Of a DNA stretch of 41,226 nt, positions 32,893 to 41,048 are shown one piece after another; within the stretch, counting starts at the first letter, position 1; the number at the start of each line of letters is the position of its first letter. This DNA is from Gammaproteobacteria bacterium. GTDB lineage: Bacteria; Pseudomonadota; Gammaproteobacteria; Steroidobacterales; Steroidobacteraceae. The translations under genes were made by a program, and so were the position numbers. Below the pieces are notes generated by a model. The model did no database searches, was not told the DNA's origin, and saw nothing but the letters and a program-made list of their open reading frames with translations. The stretch covers positions 2,501 through 43,726 of the forward strand of contig VGVB01000020.1 of assembly GCA_016882265.1 (NCBI GenBank). The letters are read 5' to 3'.

Positions 32893-33933
32893 TCAGATCG
32901 CGTCCTTGTTCTGGGCCTTGTAGCGCGCCTCTTCCTTGGCGATCAGGCCCCGGGCCAGCATTTCGGTCAGGCACTGGTCGAGCGTCTGCATGCCCTGCGC
33001 CTGGCCGGTCTGGATCGACGAATACATCTGCGCAATCTTGTTCTCGCGGATCAGGTTGCGGATCGCCGGCGTCGCGATCATGATCTCGTGCGCGGCGATG
33101 CGGCCGCCGCCGAGCCGCTTCAGCAGCGTCTGCGAGATCACCGCGCGCAGCGACTCGGACAGCATGGCCCGCACCATGTCCTTCTCGGCGGCCGGGAACA
33201 CGTCGACGACGCGGTCGATGGTCTTGGCCGCGGAGCTGGTGTGCAGCGTGCCGAACACCAGATGCCCGGTCTCGGCCGCGGTCAGCGCCAGCCGGATGGT
33301 CTCGAGGTCGCGCATCTCGCCGACCAGCACAACGTCCGGGTCCTCGCGCAGCGCCGAGCGCAGCGCTTCGCTGAAACCGAGCGTATCCCGGTGCACCTCG
33401 CGCTGGTTGACCAGGCTGCGCTTGGACTCGTGCACGAATTCGATCGGATCCTCGATCGTGATGATGTGGTCGGGCCGGTTGACGTTGACGTAGTCGATCA
33501 TCGCGGCGAGCGTCGTGGACTTGCCGGAGCCGGTCGGACCGGTCACCAGCACCAGGCCGCGCGGCAGCATGCACAGGTCCTTGAATACCTTCGGCGCGTT
33601 GAGGTCGTCGAGCGTCTTGATCAGCGACGGAATGTTGCGGAACACGGCGCCGGCGCCGCGGTTCTGGTTGAAGGCGTTGACCCGGAAACGGGCCAGGTTC
33701 GGAATCTCGAACGAGAAGTCGGTCTCGAAGAATTCCTCGTACACCTTGCGCTGCTTGTCGTTCATGATGTCGTAGACCATGCCGTGCACTTCCTTGTGGG
33801 TCAGCGGCGGCATGTTCACGCGCTTCATGTCACCATCGACGCGGATCATCGGCGGTACGCCGGCGGACAGATGCAGGTCCGAGGCGCTGTTCTTGACGGC
33901 GAACGCCAGCAGTTGCGCGATGTCGATGGCCAT
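32893..33933 (-). CDS. pilT: Type IV pilus retraction ATPase PilT
   Basis: Principal motor that depolymerises pilin and drives twitching. The 346-residue product has KNSASDLHLSAGVPPMIRVDGD, Walker A GPTGSGKST, Asp box IITIEDPIEFVH, Walker B VVLVGEMRDLETI, His box FGTLHTSSA, and the PilT-specific AIRNLIRE retraction motif. The start is ATG 33933 with GGGGAG 5 nt upstream; the open frame further upstream reads through the promoter into yggS antisense. It is divergent from yggS. Confidence 0.96.
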   Translation of the reverse strand: MAIDIAQLLAFAVKNSASDLHLSAGVPPMIRVDGDMKRVNMPPLTHKEVHGMVYDIMNDKQRKVYEEFFETDFSFEIPNLARFRVNAFNQNRGAGAVFRNIPSLIKTLDDLNAPKVFKDLCMLPRGLVLVTGPTGSGKSTTLAAMIDYVNVNRPDHIITIEDPIEFVHESKRSLVNQREVHRDTLGFSEALRSALREDPDVVLVGEMRDLETIRLALTAAETGHLVFGTLHTSSAAKTIDRVVDVFPAAEKDMVRAMLSESLRAVISQTLLKRLGGGRIAAHEIMIATPAIRNLIRENKIAQMYSSIQTGQAQGMQTLDQCLTEMLARGLIAKEEARYKAQNKDAI

Positions 33934-34002
33934 TACGGCTCCCCGGCTCGGTGCACGACGGGCCTCCGCGGATCGCCATGGCGCTGCCACGGGGCCGCGG
34001 GC

Positions 34003-34008
34003 AGTATA
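34003..34008 (-). promoter_or_regulatory. Probable -10 box of the pilT-pilU-pilU2 operon
   Basis: TATACT on the minus strand (34008-34003), 5 of 6 to consensus, about 70 nt before the pilT ATG, in the 97-bp divergent gap to yggS. The best upstream -35 candidate, TTGGTG (34029-34024), is at a short 15-nt spacing, so the -35 is not settled. Confidence 0.35.
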
Positions 34009-34030
34009 GCCCTGACCACAGGACACCAAT

Positions 34031-34762
34031 ATGTTAACTGCTCCGCAGAATCCCGCAGCCAATCTGGCCGCCGTACGCGGGCGGATCGCCGCGGCCGCCC
34101 GGGCCGCAGGCCGGGATCCGGCGGCGATCACGCTGGTGGGCGTGGCCAAGGCGCAGGCGCCCGCCGCGCTGCGCGCGGCCGTGGCGGCCGGACTGCGGGA
34201 CGTCGGTGAGAACTACCTGCAGGAGGCCCGGGAGCACCGCGCCGCGCTGGGCGGGATGCCGGTCTGCTGGCACTTCATCGGCGCGTTGCAGGCCAACAAG
34301 ACCCGTCCGGTAGCGGAGCTGTTCGACTGGGTGCACACGCTGGACCGGCTGCGGATCGCCGAGCGGCTGTCGGCCCAGCGGCCCGCGAACCTCGCACCGC
34401 TCGAGGTCTGCATCCAGGTCCGGCTCGCCGCTGAACCCGGCAAGGCAGGGGTCGCCCCTGCCGAGCTGCCGCAACTCGCCGCCGCGGTCGCCGCATTGCC
34501 GCGCCTGCGCCTGCGCGGCCTGATGTGCCTGCCGCCGGCGGAGCGGGAGCCGGCCCGCCAGCGCCAGTGGTTCGCTGCGCTGCGCCAGTTACGGGACCGG
34601 CTGAACGACGGCGGGCACCGTCTGGACACGCTGTCGATGGGGATGAGCGACGACTTCGAAGCGGCGGTCGCCGAGGGTGCAACGCACCTGCGCCTCGGCA
34701 CCGTTCTGTTCGGCGCCCGCCGTGCGGCGGCGAGGCCCGGCTACAATGACCCTCATGTCTGA
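34031..34762 (+). CDS. yggS: YggS family PLP-binding homeostasis protein (PLPBP)
   Basis: A 243-residue single-domain PLP-binding protein with the fold of alanine racemase domain I, involved in vitamin B6 and amino acid homeostasis and without a known enzymatic reaction. PLP lysine Lys40 in ITLVGVAKAQ, then GENYLQEAREH, WHFIGALQANK, the phosphate-binding SMGMSDDFEAAVAEGATHLRLGTVLFG. The usual VSKT is VAKA here. ATG 34031 lacks a strong Shine-Dalgarno. It overlaps proC at its 3' end; yggS-proC-yggT is a conserved trio. Confidence 0.95.
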   Translation: MLTAPQNPAANLAAVRGRIAAAARAAGRDPAAITLVGVAKAQAPAALRAAVAAGLRDVGENYLQEAREHRAALGGMPVCWHFIGALQANKTRPVAELFDWVHTLDRLRIAERLSAQRPANLAPLEVCIQVRLAAEPGKAGVAPAELPQLAAAVAALPRLRLRGLMCLPPAEREPARQRQWFAALRQLRDRLNDGGHRLDTLSMGMSDDFEAAVAEGATHLRLGTVLFGARRAAARPGYNDPHV

Positions 34763-35591
34763 AACACTGCCCGGAGCCATCGCCTTCATCGGTGGCGGCA
34801 ACATGGCCCGAGCGTTGATCGCGGGCCTGATCGCCAGCGGTTGCGCCGCTCCGAAGCTGCGCGTCAGCGAACCGGATCGGGACCGCAGGGCAGCGCTGGC
34901 CCGCGATTTCCCCGGCCTGACCGTGGTCAGCGACAACCAGCAGGCCGCGGCCGGCGCCGACTGCTGGATCCTGGCCGTCAAGCCCCAGCAGATGGCGGCA
35001 GTGGCCAGTGGCCTCGCTCCGCTCGCCTTGTCAGTCCGGCCCCTGGTCGTGTCGCTGGCGGCCGGAGTGCGGATCGGCACCCTGAACCAGTGGCTGGGCC
35101 GTAACCTCGACATGGTCCGCAGCATGCCCAACCGCGCCGCCATGTTTCGCGCCGGCATCACCGGGCTGTGCGCCGCGCCCGGCACGACCGGCGCCGCACG
35201 CAGCCGCGCGGAGGAACTGTTCCAGGCCGTGGGCGACACGGTGTGGCTGGAGCGGGAGAGCGACATGGACGCGGTCACGGCCATTTCCGGCAGCGGCCCC
35301 GCCTATGTGTTCCTGCTGATCGAGATGCTCGAGGCCGCGGCAGTCGCCGAGGGGCTGGCGGCGGACGTTGCTCGCCGGCTCGCACTGGCCACCGTCGTCG
35401 GTGCCGCGGTGACGGCGCGCGGCTCGACTGACGATGCGGCCACGCTGCGCGCGCAGGTCACCTCGCCCGGCGGCACGACCGCCGCCGCGCTGGCCGTGCT
35501 GGAAGCCGCGGACCTGCGCGGGATCTTCCTGCAGGCAGTGCATGCCGGTCGCCGGCGTGCGGCCGAACTGGCAGCCGCCACCGGAGGCTGA
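34746..35591 (+). CDS. proC: Pyrroline-5-carboxylate reductase
   Basis: Last step of proline synthesis. The 281-residue product has the Rossmann IAFIGGGNMARALIAGL, WILAVKPQQM, SLAAGVRIGTL, RSMPNRAAMFRAGITGLCA, the SGSGPAYVFLLIEML active site and the C-terminal TSPGGTTAAALAVLEAADLRGIF. The start could be ATG 34746 (GAGG 10 nt upstream, overlapping yggS by 17 nt) or ATG 34755 three codons later; I use the former. yggT follows after 5 bp. Confidence 0.95.
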   Translation: MTLMSETLPGAIAFIGGGNMARALIAGLIASGCAAPKLRVSEPDRDRRAALARDFPGLTVVSDNQQAAAGADCWILAVKPQQMAAVASGLAPLALSVRPLVVSLAAGVRIGTLNQWLGRNLDMVRSMPNRAAMFRAGITGLCAAPGTTGAARSRAEELFQAVGDTVWLERESDMDAVTAISGSGPAYVFLLIEMLEAAAVAEGLAADVARRLALATVVGAAVTARGSTDDAATLRAQVTSPGGTTAAALAVLEAADLRGIFLQAVHAGRRRAAELAAATGG

Positions 35592-35596
35592 AAGTC

Positions 35597-36124
35597 GTGA
35601 ACGCCCTGATCTTCGTGGTGGACACGGTCCTGTCGCTGCTGGTTTACGCTTTCCTGCTGCGCCTGCTGCTGCAGCTCGCCCGCGCCAACTTCCGTAACCC
35701 GCTGGCGCAGGCCATCGTCGAGCTGACCAACTGGCTGGTGCGCCCGCTGCGCCGGGTCCTGCCGCCGCTCGGCCGGCTCGATACCGCCAGTGTGGCCGCA
35801 ATCCTGCTGCTGCAACTGCTGGCGACCGGAGTCACGTTCTGGCTGCTGGCCGGCGTCTGGAGTCCGCCGGGGCCGCTGCTGCTGGCCGCGCTGCGCCAGT
35901 TGGCCAACGCCGTGCTGCAGCTCTATACCTTCGTCGTGCTGGTCTACGCGCTGCTGTCGTTCGTCGCCCCAGGCACGCCGAGCCCGGCCATCCATCTGCT
36001 GGGCGCGCTGGCGGAGCCGCTGCTGCGACCGGTGCGGCGCCTGTTACCAGCGCTCGCCGGGCTCGATCTGTCGCCGCTCGTGATCATCATCGGCCTGCAG
36101 GCGCTGCGCCTGTTGATCCACTGA
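35597..36124 (+). CDS. yggT: YggT family integral membrane protein
   Basis: A 175-residue hydrophobic protein with two copies of the YGGT repeat: FVVDTVLSLLVYAFLLRLLLQ...NPLAQAIVELTNWLVRPLRRVLPP, and a second YTFVVLVYALLSFVAP...LLGALAEPLLRPVRRLLPALAGLDLSPLV. There are about five membrane helices. Function is uncertain in bacteria; relatives act in cell division or osmotic tolerance, and in plastids in cytochrome b6f assembly. The start is GTG 35597, 5 bp after proC. Confidence 0.92.
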   Translation: MNALIFVVDTVLSLLVYAFLLRLLLQLARANFRNPLAQAIVELTNWLVRPLRRVLPPLGRLDTASVAAILLLQLLATGVTFWLLAGVWSPPGPLLLAALRQLANAVLQLYTFVVLVYALLSFVAPGTPSPAIHLLGALAEPLLRPVRRLLPALAGLDLSPLVIIIGLQALRLLIH

Positions 36125-36131
36125 CGGCGAC

Positions 36132-36188
36132 GGCCGCGGAAAACCCGTGCCGATCGCCCGCGGCCCTCTTATGTCCCGGGTTTTTCCG
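36132..36188 (+). promoter_or_regulatory. Two interleaved inverted repeats between yggT and the HU-like gene
   Basis: GGCCGCGG (36132-36139) pairs with CCGCGGCC (36158-36165), and AAAACCCG (36140-36147), lying in that loop, pairs with CGGGTTTT (36177-36184), which ends a T-run. The stems can form a pseudoknot or alternate. The second resembles a terminator with an A-tract and T-tract. A weak promoter-like pair (TTATGT 36169, TATCGT 36192) overlaps the 3' side and may serve the HU-like gene. Confidence 0.35.
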
Positions 36189-36270
36189 TGCTATCGTGCG
36201 CGCCGATATCCGAAAGAGGCGGGTCGCCCCGCCACCGTCACCGCCACCGCCAACCACAGGAGATCACTCA

Positions 36271-36582
36271 ATGGCGAAAAAGAACGCGGCTCTGACCAAG
36301 TCGCAGGTCGTCGCGACGATCGCGAACAACACGGACCTGCGCAAGAAGCAGGTCAACTCGGTCTTTGATGCGCTGAACGGCGTCATCAAGAAGTCGCTGA
36401 AGGGCGCCGGGGTCTTCACGATGCCGGGCGTCTGCAAGATGCGCGTCGTCAGGAAGCCGGCCACCAAGGCGCGCGAGGGCACCAACCCGTTCACCGGTGA
36501 ACCCATGATGATCAAGGCCAAGCCGGCCTCGAAGAAGGTGCGGATCCGCGCGCTCAAGAACCTCAACGAGATGGTGGGCTGA
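36271..36582 (+). CDS. HU-family histone-like DNA-binding protein
   Basis: A 103-residue basic nucleoid protein: an N-terminal Lys-rich tail (MAKKNAALTKSQVV), a dimerisation helix region (LRKKQVNSVFDALNGVIKKSL), the saddle strands (GVFTMPGVCKMRVVRKPATKAREGTNPFTGEPM) forming the DNA-grasping arms, and a C-terminal KPASKKVRIRALKNLNEMVG. It is longer than classical 90-residue HU and contains a Cys, like the divergent HU-like proteins of xanthomonad and related genomes. AGGAGAT lies 6-7 nt before ATG 36271. It is monocistronic, closed by a strong terminator. Confidence 0.9.
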   Translation: MAKKNAALTKSQVVATIANNTDLRKKQVNSVFDALNGVIKKSLKGAGVFTMPGVCKMRVVRKPATKAREGTNPFTGEPMMIKAKPASKKVRIRALKNLNEMVG

Positions 36583-36616
36583 AGCCGGCCATCGCAACGC
36601 CAGTGCATGGCGCTGA

Positions 36617-36646
36617 CGGGGCGGCGGAAGCCGCCCCGTTTGTTTG
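36617..36646 (+). terminator. Rho-independent terminator of the HU-like gene
   Basis: A perfect 9-bp stem, CGGGGCGGC (36617-36625) with GCCGCCCCG (36630-36638), a GGAA tetraloop, then TTTGTTTG. It lies 34 bp after the stop codon and 5 bp before the convergent hydrolase stop. The T-rich side matches the plus strand. Confidence 0.85.
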
Positions 36647-36651
36647 TGGCC

Positions 36652-37308
36652 TCAGCTCCCGGCGTCCGGAGAATGACGCCCCAGCCAGTCGCGCACCGCC
36701 CCGCGCAGCGCGGTAAGCTGGCCGTGGAAGAAGTGTCCGACCCCCGGCAGCAGTAACACATCCGGGGGCCGCTGCAGGCCCCGGATCCAGTCCTGCACCG
36801 CTCTGGCGTCCACCAGTTCGTCGGCTTCCCCCTGAACCAGCAGCCACGGGCACCGCGGCAACGCGCAGTCGGCGAACGCGAAGCGCTGTACCGGCGGAGC
36901 GATCGTGACCAGGCACGCGGCGGGGCGCAGCGCCGCCAGCCGCAGCGCCACCCAGGCGCCGAAGGAAAAGCCCAGCACCGACAGCGTGCCGGCACCGAAT
37001 TCCCGGTGCGCCCAGTCGGCCACGAACGCGGCATCCTCGATCTCGCCCTCGCCGTCCGCATGGCGACCGCCGCTGGCGCCCACCCCGCGGAAGTTGAAAC
37101 GGATACTGGTCGCGCCGAGGTCCAGGGCCGCGCGCGCCAGCGTATGGACGACCTTGTTGCGCAGTGTGCCGCCGTACAGCGGGTGCGGGTGGCAGACGAT
37201 CGCGATGCGCCCGGACGGGACGCCGACCGGACGCTCGACCCGCAGCTCGATCGTGCCGGCCGGGCCCTCGATCAGTCGATCTTCCTGATGGTGCTGGCGC
37301 TGGATCAC
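36652..37308 (-). CDS. Alpha/beta hydrolase (dienelactone hydrolase-like superfamily)
   Basis: A 218-residue serine hydrolase: IAIVCHPHPLYGGTLRNKVVHTLARA, SIRFNFRGVGASGG, the nucleophile elbow GFSFGAW with its Ser, WLLVQGEADELVD with the Asp, and LLPGVGHFFHGQL with the His, a complete triad. This subfamily (CHPHP.YGG..NKVV) is widespread and usually without a defined substrate. The start is uncertain: GTG 37308 is used; TTG 37344 would add 12 residues. It is divergent from the PEBP-family gene. Confidence 0.85.
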   Translation of the reverse strand: MIQRQHHQEDRLIEGPAGTIELRVERPVGVPSGRIAIVCHPHPLYGGTLRNKVVHTLARAALDLGATSIRFNFRGVGASGGRHADGEGEIEDAAFVADWAHREFGAGTLSVLGFSFGAWVALRLAALRPAACLVTIAPPVQRFAFADCALPRCPWLLVQGEADELVDARAVQDWIRGLQRPPDVLLLPGVGHFFHGQLTALRGAVRDWLGRHSPDAGS

Positions 37309-37385
37309 TGCCGCTATTCCCGAATTCGGTTCGGTTGGCGACAATGGGCCGCGATCCCCGTCGACGCAAGACCCGGAGCTCCGTC

Positions 37386-38009
37386 ATGCGGCTCGTTTCC
37401 AGCGATTTCGATCACCTCGCCCGGCTGCAGCCACGCTTTGCCTTCGGTGCACCGGATCCCGTGACCCACGTGCGCCTGAGTGACAACCTCAATCCGGCGC
37501 TGGCCTGGTCGGAGCTGCCGCCGGCCGCGCGTTCGCTCGTACTATTGTGCGTGGACCCGGACGTGCCGACCCGACCCGACGACGTCAACCGCGAAGGCCG
37601 CACGGTCGCGACCGATCTGGCCCGGACGCGGTTCTACCACTGGGTCATGGTCGACATTGCGCCGGTGGCTGGCTCGATGGCAACCGGCGCCTGCTCGACC
37701 GGCGTGACGCCGCGCGGCAAGCGGACCCCATCCGGGCCCGCGGGCAGCCGCCAGGGCATCAATGACTACACGCACTGGTTCGCCGGCGATCCGCAGATGT
37801 CCGGCGAGTACTTCGGCTACGACGGCCCGTGCCCGCCGTGGAACGACGAACGCCTGCACCACTATCACTTCATCCTGTATGCGATCGATCTCGACCGCTA
37901 CCCGGTAACCGGAGCCTTTGCCGGCAGCCAGGTCGAGGCGGCGATCGCGGGGCACGTGCTGGCCGAAGCGCGGCTGACCGGCACCTACAGCCTCAATCCC
38001 CGCTGCTGA
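37386..38009 (+). CDS. YbhB/YbcL (PEBP) family protein
   Basis: A 207-residue phosphatidylethanolamine-binding-protein fold. Motifs: SDNLNPALAWSELPPAARSLVLLCVDPDVP, FYHWVMVDIAP, the GINDYTHWFAGDP loop, YDGPCPPWNDERLHHYHFILYAID (anion-binding CPP and HHYHF). Bacterial members are cytoplasmic or periplasmic proteins of unclear role, related in fold to Raf kinase inhibitors. No signal peptide is visible. GGAG lies 6 nt before ATG 37386; the open frame before it is not conserved. Confidence 0.9.
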   Translation: MRLVSSDFDHLARLQPRFAFGAPDPVTHVRLSDNLNPALAWSELPPAARSLVLLCVDPDVPTRPDDVNREGRTVATDLARTRFYHWVMVDIAPVAGSMATGACSTGVTPRGKRTPSGPAGSRQGINDYTHWFAGDPQMSGEYFGYDGPCPPWNDERLHHYHFILYAIDLDRYPVTGAFAGSQVEAAIAGHVLAEARLTGTYSLNPRC

Positions 38010-38052
38010 CGTTGACGCGCCGGAACGCGATCCGTGCCTGCATGATGAACGG

Positions 38053-38532
38053 CTACTCCGTCTGCGGCGCCGTGGACTGGACCCCCACGGCGAGCAATTC
38101 GATCTCAAACAGCAGAGTCGCGCCGGGCGGGATCAGCCCATCGCCGACGCCGCTCTCGCCATAGGCGAGCTCCGGCGGAATGATCAGCCGGCGCCGGCCG
38201 CCTACCTGCATTCCGGTGCAGCCCTGCTCCCAACCCGCGATCACGCGGCCCTCGCCGAGCACGAACGCGAATGGCTGGCCGCGCCCGCGCGAACTGTCGA
38301 ACTGGCGGCCGCGCCCGCCCGGAGCCGCCGCGTCGTACAGCCAGCCGGTGTAGTGCACGATGAGCTGCATGCCCGGGGCGGCCGCCCGGCCGATACCCGC
38401 AAATACATCCGCGACGATCAACTGCTGCGCGGGCGGCGTGGTGACCTCCGGTTCCTGCGCGCGCAGGGCGGCGGCACCGAATGCGAGTGCGGCGATGATC
38501 ACCAGACCGGCCAGGCCGGATTCCGTCCTCAC
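38053..38532 (-). CDS. FKBP-type peptidyl-prolyl cis-trans isomerase, exported
   Basis: A 159-residue prolyl isomerase with an N-terminal signal sequence (LAGLVIIAALAFGAAALRAQ, cleavage likely near AQE) and one FKBP domain: GMQLIVHYTGWLYD, FDSSRGRGQPFAFVLGEGRVIAGWEQGCTGMQVGGRRRLIIPPELAYGE, and IPPGATLLFEIELL. The key aromatic and Asp positions of the active site are present. It starts at GTG 38532, overlapping the msrB stop as GTGA, so it is coupled to msrB; both would serve protein quality control. Confidence 0.92.
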   Translation of the reverse strand: MRTESGLAGLVIIAALAFGAAALRAQEPEVTTPPAQQLIVADVFAGIGRAAAPGMQLIVHYTGWLYDAAAPGGRGRQFDSSRGRGQPFAFVLGEGRVIAGWEQGCTGMQVGGRRRLIIPPELAYGESGVGDGLIPPGATLLFEIELLAVGVQSTAPQTE

Positions 38533-38930
38533 CGGCGGCCCTCCGCCTCAAAGTCGAGCGCCGCCGAATTGATGCAGTAGCGCGTTCCGGTCGGCTGCGG
38601 GCCGTCGTCGAAGACATGCCCGAGATGCGCGCCACAGCGGCCGCAGCGGACCTCGACGCGCCGCCTGCCGCCGCTCGAGTCCGGAATCAGCTCGACCAGG
38701 CCGGGTGCCGCCGGTTGCCAGAATGACGGCCAGCCGGAACCCGAATCGAACTGGGTCGCCGCATCGAACAGCCCGGCGCCACAGCAGATGCAGCGGTACA
38801 TGCCGGCGCCGTCATAGTGGCAATAGCGGCCGCTGAACGGCGCTTCGGTGCCGCCCCGCTGCGTCACGTCATACTGCAGCGACGTCAGCCGCCGCCGCAG
38901 CTCGTCATCGCCCGGCCTGCCGCGGTCCAT
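38529..38930 (-). CDS. msrB: Peptide methionine (R)-S-oxide reductase MsrB
   Basis: Repairs R-methionine sulfoxide in proteins. The 133-residue product has the zinc site CICC (Cys47, Cys50) and CGRC (Cys96, Cys99), FDSGSGWPSFWQP, GHVFDDGPQPTGTRYCINSAAL with catalytic Cys119. The start is ATG 38930 by family alignment (ELRRRLTSLQYDVTQRGGTE); an upstream in-frame start at 38963 overlaps htpG and adds 11 unconserved residues. It lies 19 bp after the htpG stop and is probably co-transcribed with it, linking two stress-repair functions. Confidence 0.94.
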   Translation of the reverse strand: MDRGRPGDDELRRRLTSLQYDVTQRGGTEAPFSGRYCHYDGAGMYRCICCGAGLFDAATQFDSGSGWPSFWQPAAPGLVELIPDSSGGRRRVEVRCGRCGAHLGHVFDDGPQPTGTRYCINSAALDFEAEGRR

Positions 38931-38949
38931 GCCGGCAACGATACCAGCT

Positions 38950-40830
38950 TCAGGCCCCGCCACCCATGCGCGGGTCGAGCAGCCAGGCGTTCAGCCGCTG
39001 CACGAAGGCCGCCGGATCCGCCGGGGCCGCGCCCTCGGCGATCAGCGCCTGGTCGGCCAGCAGCGCCGCCAGCGAATCGAACGAATCACCGTCCGGCAAC
39101 AGGTTCAGCCGGATCACCAGCGGATGGGCCGGGTTGAGTTCCAGCCAGGGCCGGGTGGGCGGCAGCTTCTGCCCGGCTGCTTCCAGCAACCGCTGCAACT
39201 GCGGCCCCGGATCTGCGTGGTCGCGAACCAGGCAGGCTGCCGATTCCGCCAGCCGCGTACTGGCGCGCACGCCGGCCACCCGGTCGCCAAGGCGCGCCGC
39301 CACACGCGGCCACAGCGACTCGATCACAGTACCGGCCTGGGCCGGCGCTGATTCCGTCGCGGCAATGTCATCCAGCCGGAGTTCGCCGCGCGCGATGTCG
39401 ACGAAGCGATGCCCTTCGTACTCGTCGAGGTGCATCACCAGCCATGGATCGATCCGCTCGTGCAGCAGCAGTACCTCGACACCGCGCGCGCGCAGTCCCT
39501 CGAGCTGCGGGCTGCCGCGTGCGGCGGCCAGACTGTCGGCCAGCAGATAACAGATGTCCTTCTGCCCGGGGCGCAGCCGCGCGAGGTAATCGGCCAGCCC
39601 CTGCGGAACGGCGCCATCGTCGACCGTCGACGCGAATCGCAGCAGCGGCAGCAACCGCTCGCGGTTACCGGGATCTTCGACCAGGCCCTCCTTGAGCACG
39701 TTGCCGAATTCCTTCCAGAAGGTCTGGTACTTGTCCGCCTCGCCGGCGGCCAGGCGCGCGAGCAGGTCGACGACCCGGCGCGTGACCGCACCGCGGATCG
39801 CCTGTACGTCGGCGTCCTGCTGCAGCAGCTCGCGCGAGACGTTCAGCGGCAGGTCGGACGAGTCGATGACCCCCTTGATGAAGCGCAGATACAGCGGCAG
39901 GAACTGCTCGGCGTCGTCCATGATGAACACCCGCCGGACGTACAGCTTGAGTCCGCGCGGTGACTCGCGGTTGTACAGATCGAACGGCGCGCTCGCGGGA
40001 ACGTACAGCAGCGTCGTGTACTCGCGGCGGCCCTCCACCTGGTGGTGGCTCCAGGCCAGCGGCTCACCCGGGTCATGCGCGATGTGACGATAGAACTGCC
40101 GGTAGTCGTCATCGGTCAGCTCGCTGCGCGGTCGCGTCCACAGCGCCTGGGCCTGGTTGACCCGATCGTATTCGCCCTTGCCGCCGTCCGGCCGCAGCAG
40201 CACCGGAAACGCAATGTGATCGGAGAAGCGCCGGATCAGTCCGCGCAGCCGGAAGGCATCGGCGAACTCCGCCGCGTCCTCGCGCAGCCATAGCCGTACC
40301 GACGTGCCACGCTCGGCGCGGGTCACGGTCGCCAGCGTGAATTCGCCGTCGCCGCGCGAACTCCAGCACACGGCGGCGTCGGCCGGCAGGCCGGCCCGTC
40401 GCGACAGCACTTCGACCCGCTCGGCCACGATGAAGGCCGAGTAGAAACCGACGCCGAACTGGCCAATCAGCGTGCTGTCCTTCTGCTGGTCACCGGTCAG
40501 GCGGGCGAAGAACTCGGCCGTGCCGGACCTGGCGATCGTGCCGAGGTGTTCCGCGGCCTCGTCACGGGTCATGCCGATGCCGGTGTCGGTCACGGTCAGC
40601 GTCCGCTCCTTCGAGTCGAAATCGATGCGGATCTCGGGCCCGGTGCCGTCCGCCGCCAGCGCCGGATCGGCCAGCGCCGCGAAACGCAACCGGTCACAGG
40701 CATCCGAGGCGTTGGAGATCAGTTCGCGCAGGAAGATCTCCCGATGGCTGTACATCGAGTGGATCATGAGCTGCAGCAGGCGGCTGACCTCGGCCTGAAA
40801 GCCTCGGGTCTCGGTCGCGGGCATGGTCAT
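38950..40830 (-). CDS. htpG: Chaperone protein HtpG (Hsp90)
   Basis: An ATP-dependent Hsp90 chaperone, 626 residues. N-terminal GHKL ATPase: GFQAEVSRLLQLMIHSMYSHREIFLRELISNASDAC, DTGIGMTRDEA, GQFGVGFYSAF. The middle domain has LYVRRVFIMDDAEQFLPLYLRFIKGVIDSSDLPLNVSRE and the C-terminal dimerisation region follows. The start is decided by GGAGGAAG 5 nt before ATG 40830; the frame extends 14 codons further but without conservation. It heads a probable htpG-msrB-fkbp operon. Confidence 0.97.
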   Translation of the reverse strand: MTMPATETRGFQAEVSRLLQLMIHSMYSHREIFLRELISNASDACDRLRFAALADPALAADGTGPEIRIDFDSKERTLTVTDTGIGMTRDEAAEHLGTIARSGTAEFFARLTGDQQKDSTLIGQFGVGFYSAFIVAERVEVLSRRAGLPADAAVCWSSRGDGEFTLATVTRAERGTSVRLWLREDAAEFADAFRLRGLIRRFSDHIAFPVLLRPDGGKGEYDRVNQAQALWTRPRSELTDDDYRQFYRHIAHDPGEPLAWSHHQVEGRREYTTLLYVPASAPFDLYNRESPRGLKLYVRRVFIMDDAEQFLPLYLRFIKGVIDSSDLPLNVSRELLQQDADVQAIRGAVTRRVVDLLARLAAGEADKYQTFWKEFGNVLKEGLVEDPGNRERLLPLLRFASTVDDGAVPQGLADYLARLRPGQKDICYLLADSLAAARGSPQLEGLRARGVEVLLLHERIDPWLVMHLDEYEGHRFVDIARGELRLDDIAATESAPAQAGTVIESLWPRVAARLGDRVAGVRASTRLAESAACLVRDHADPGPQLQRLLEAAGQKLPPTRPWLELNPAHPLVIRLNLLPDGDSFDSLAALLADQALIAEGAAPADPAAFVQRLNAWLLDPRMGGGA

Positions 40831-40934
40831 CGGCACTTCCTCCAGACTGGCGGAAGCCGGCAATGGTGGCACGAAGCGGGTGATTCAAGGGAGCGGCCGC
40901 CGCCGGCGGCTGCCCCCGGGCGGCGCGGCCGCGT

Positions 40935-41033
40935 TCAGACGCGCCGGAATGTCGCCGGCCAGAGACCGAACCGGTGGCGCAACAGCGCCACCAGGTCATC
41001 GAGTTCGTCGATCAACTGCAGCAGGCGTTCCAT
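40935..41033 (-). CDS. 32-residue small protein ORF
   Basis: From ATG 41033 the minus strand encodes MERLLQLIDELDDLVALLRH then RFGLWPATFRRV. The first 20 residues form an obvious amphipathic acidic helix with regular Leu/Ile spacing; the tail is basic. The gap to the preceding minus-strand ORF is 15 bp, suggesting co-transcription. The composition looks like a real peptide rather than a GC shadow, but the Shine-Dalgarno is poor and I cannot name a family. Confidence 0.45.
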   Translation of the reverse strand: MERLLQLIDELDDLVALLRHRFGLWPATFRRV

Positions 41034-41048
41034 GGCCGCCGGGCGCGC

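Noticed and set aside
31510..34209. Plus-strand open frame of about 900 codons opposite pilT, pilU and pilU2
   Set aside because: Low-complexity His/Arg/Asp/Val translation with no motif, antisense to three well-conserved ATPase genes.
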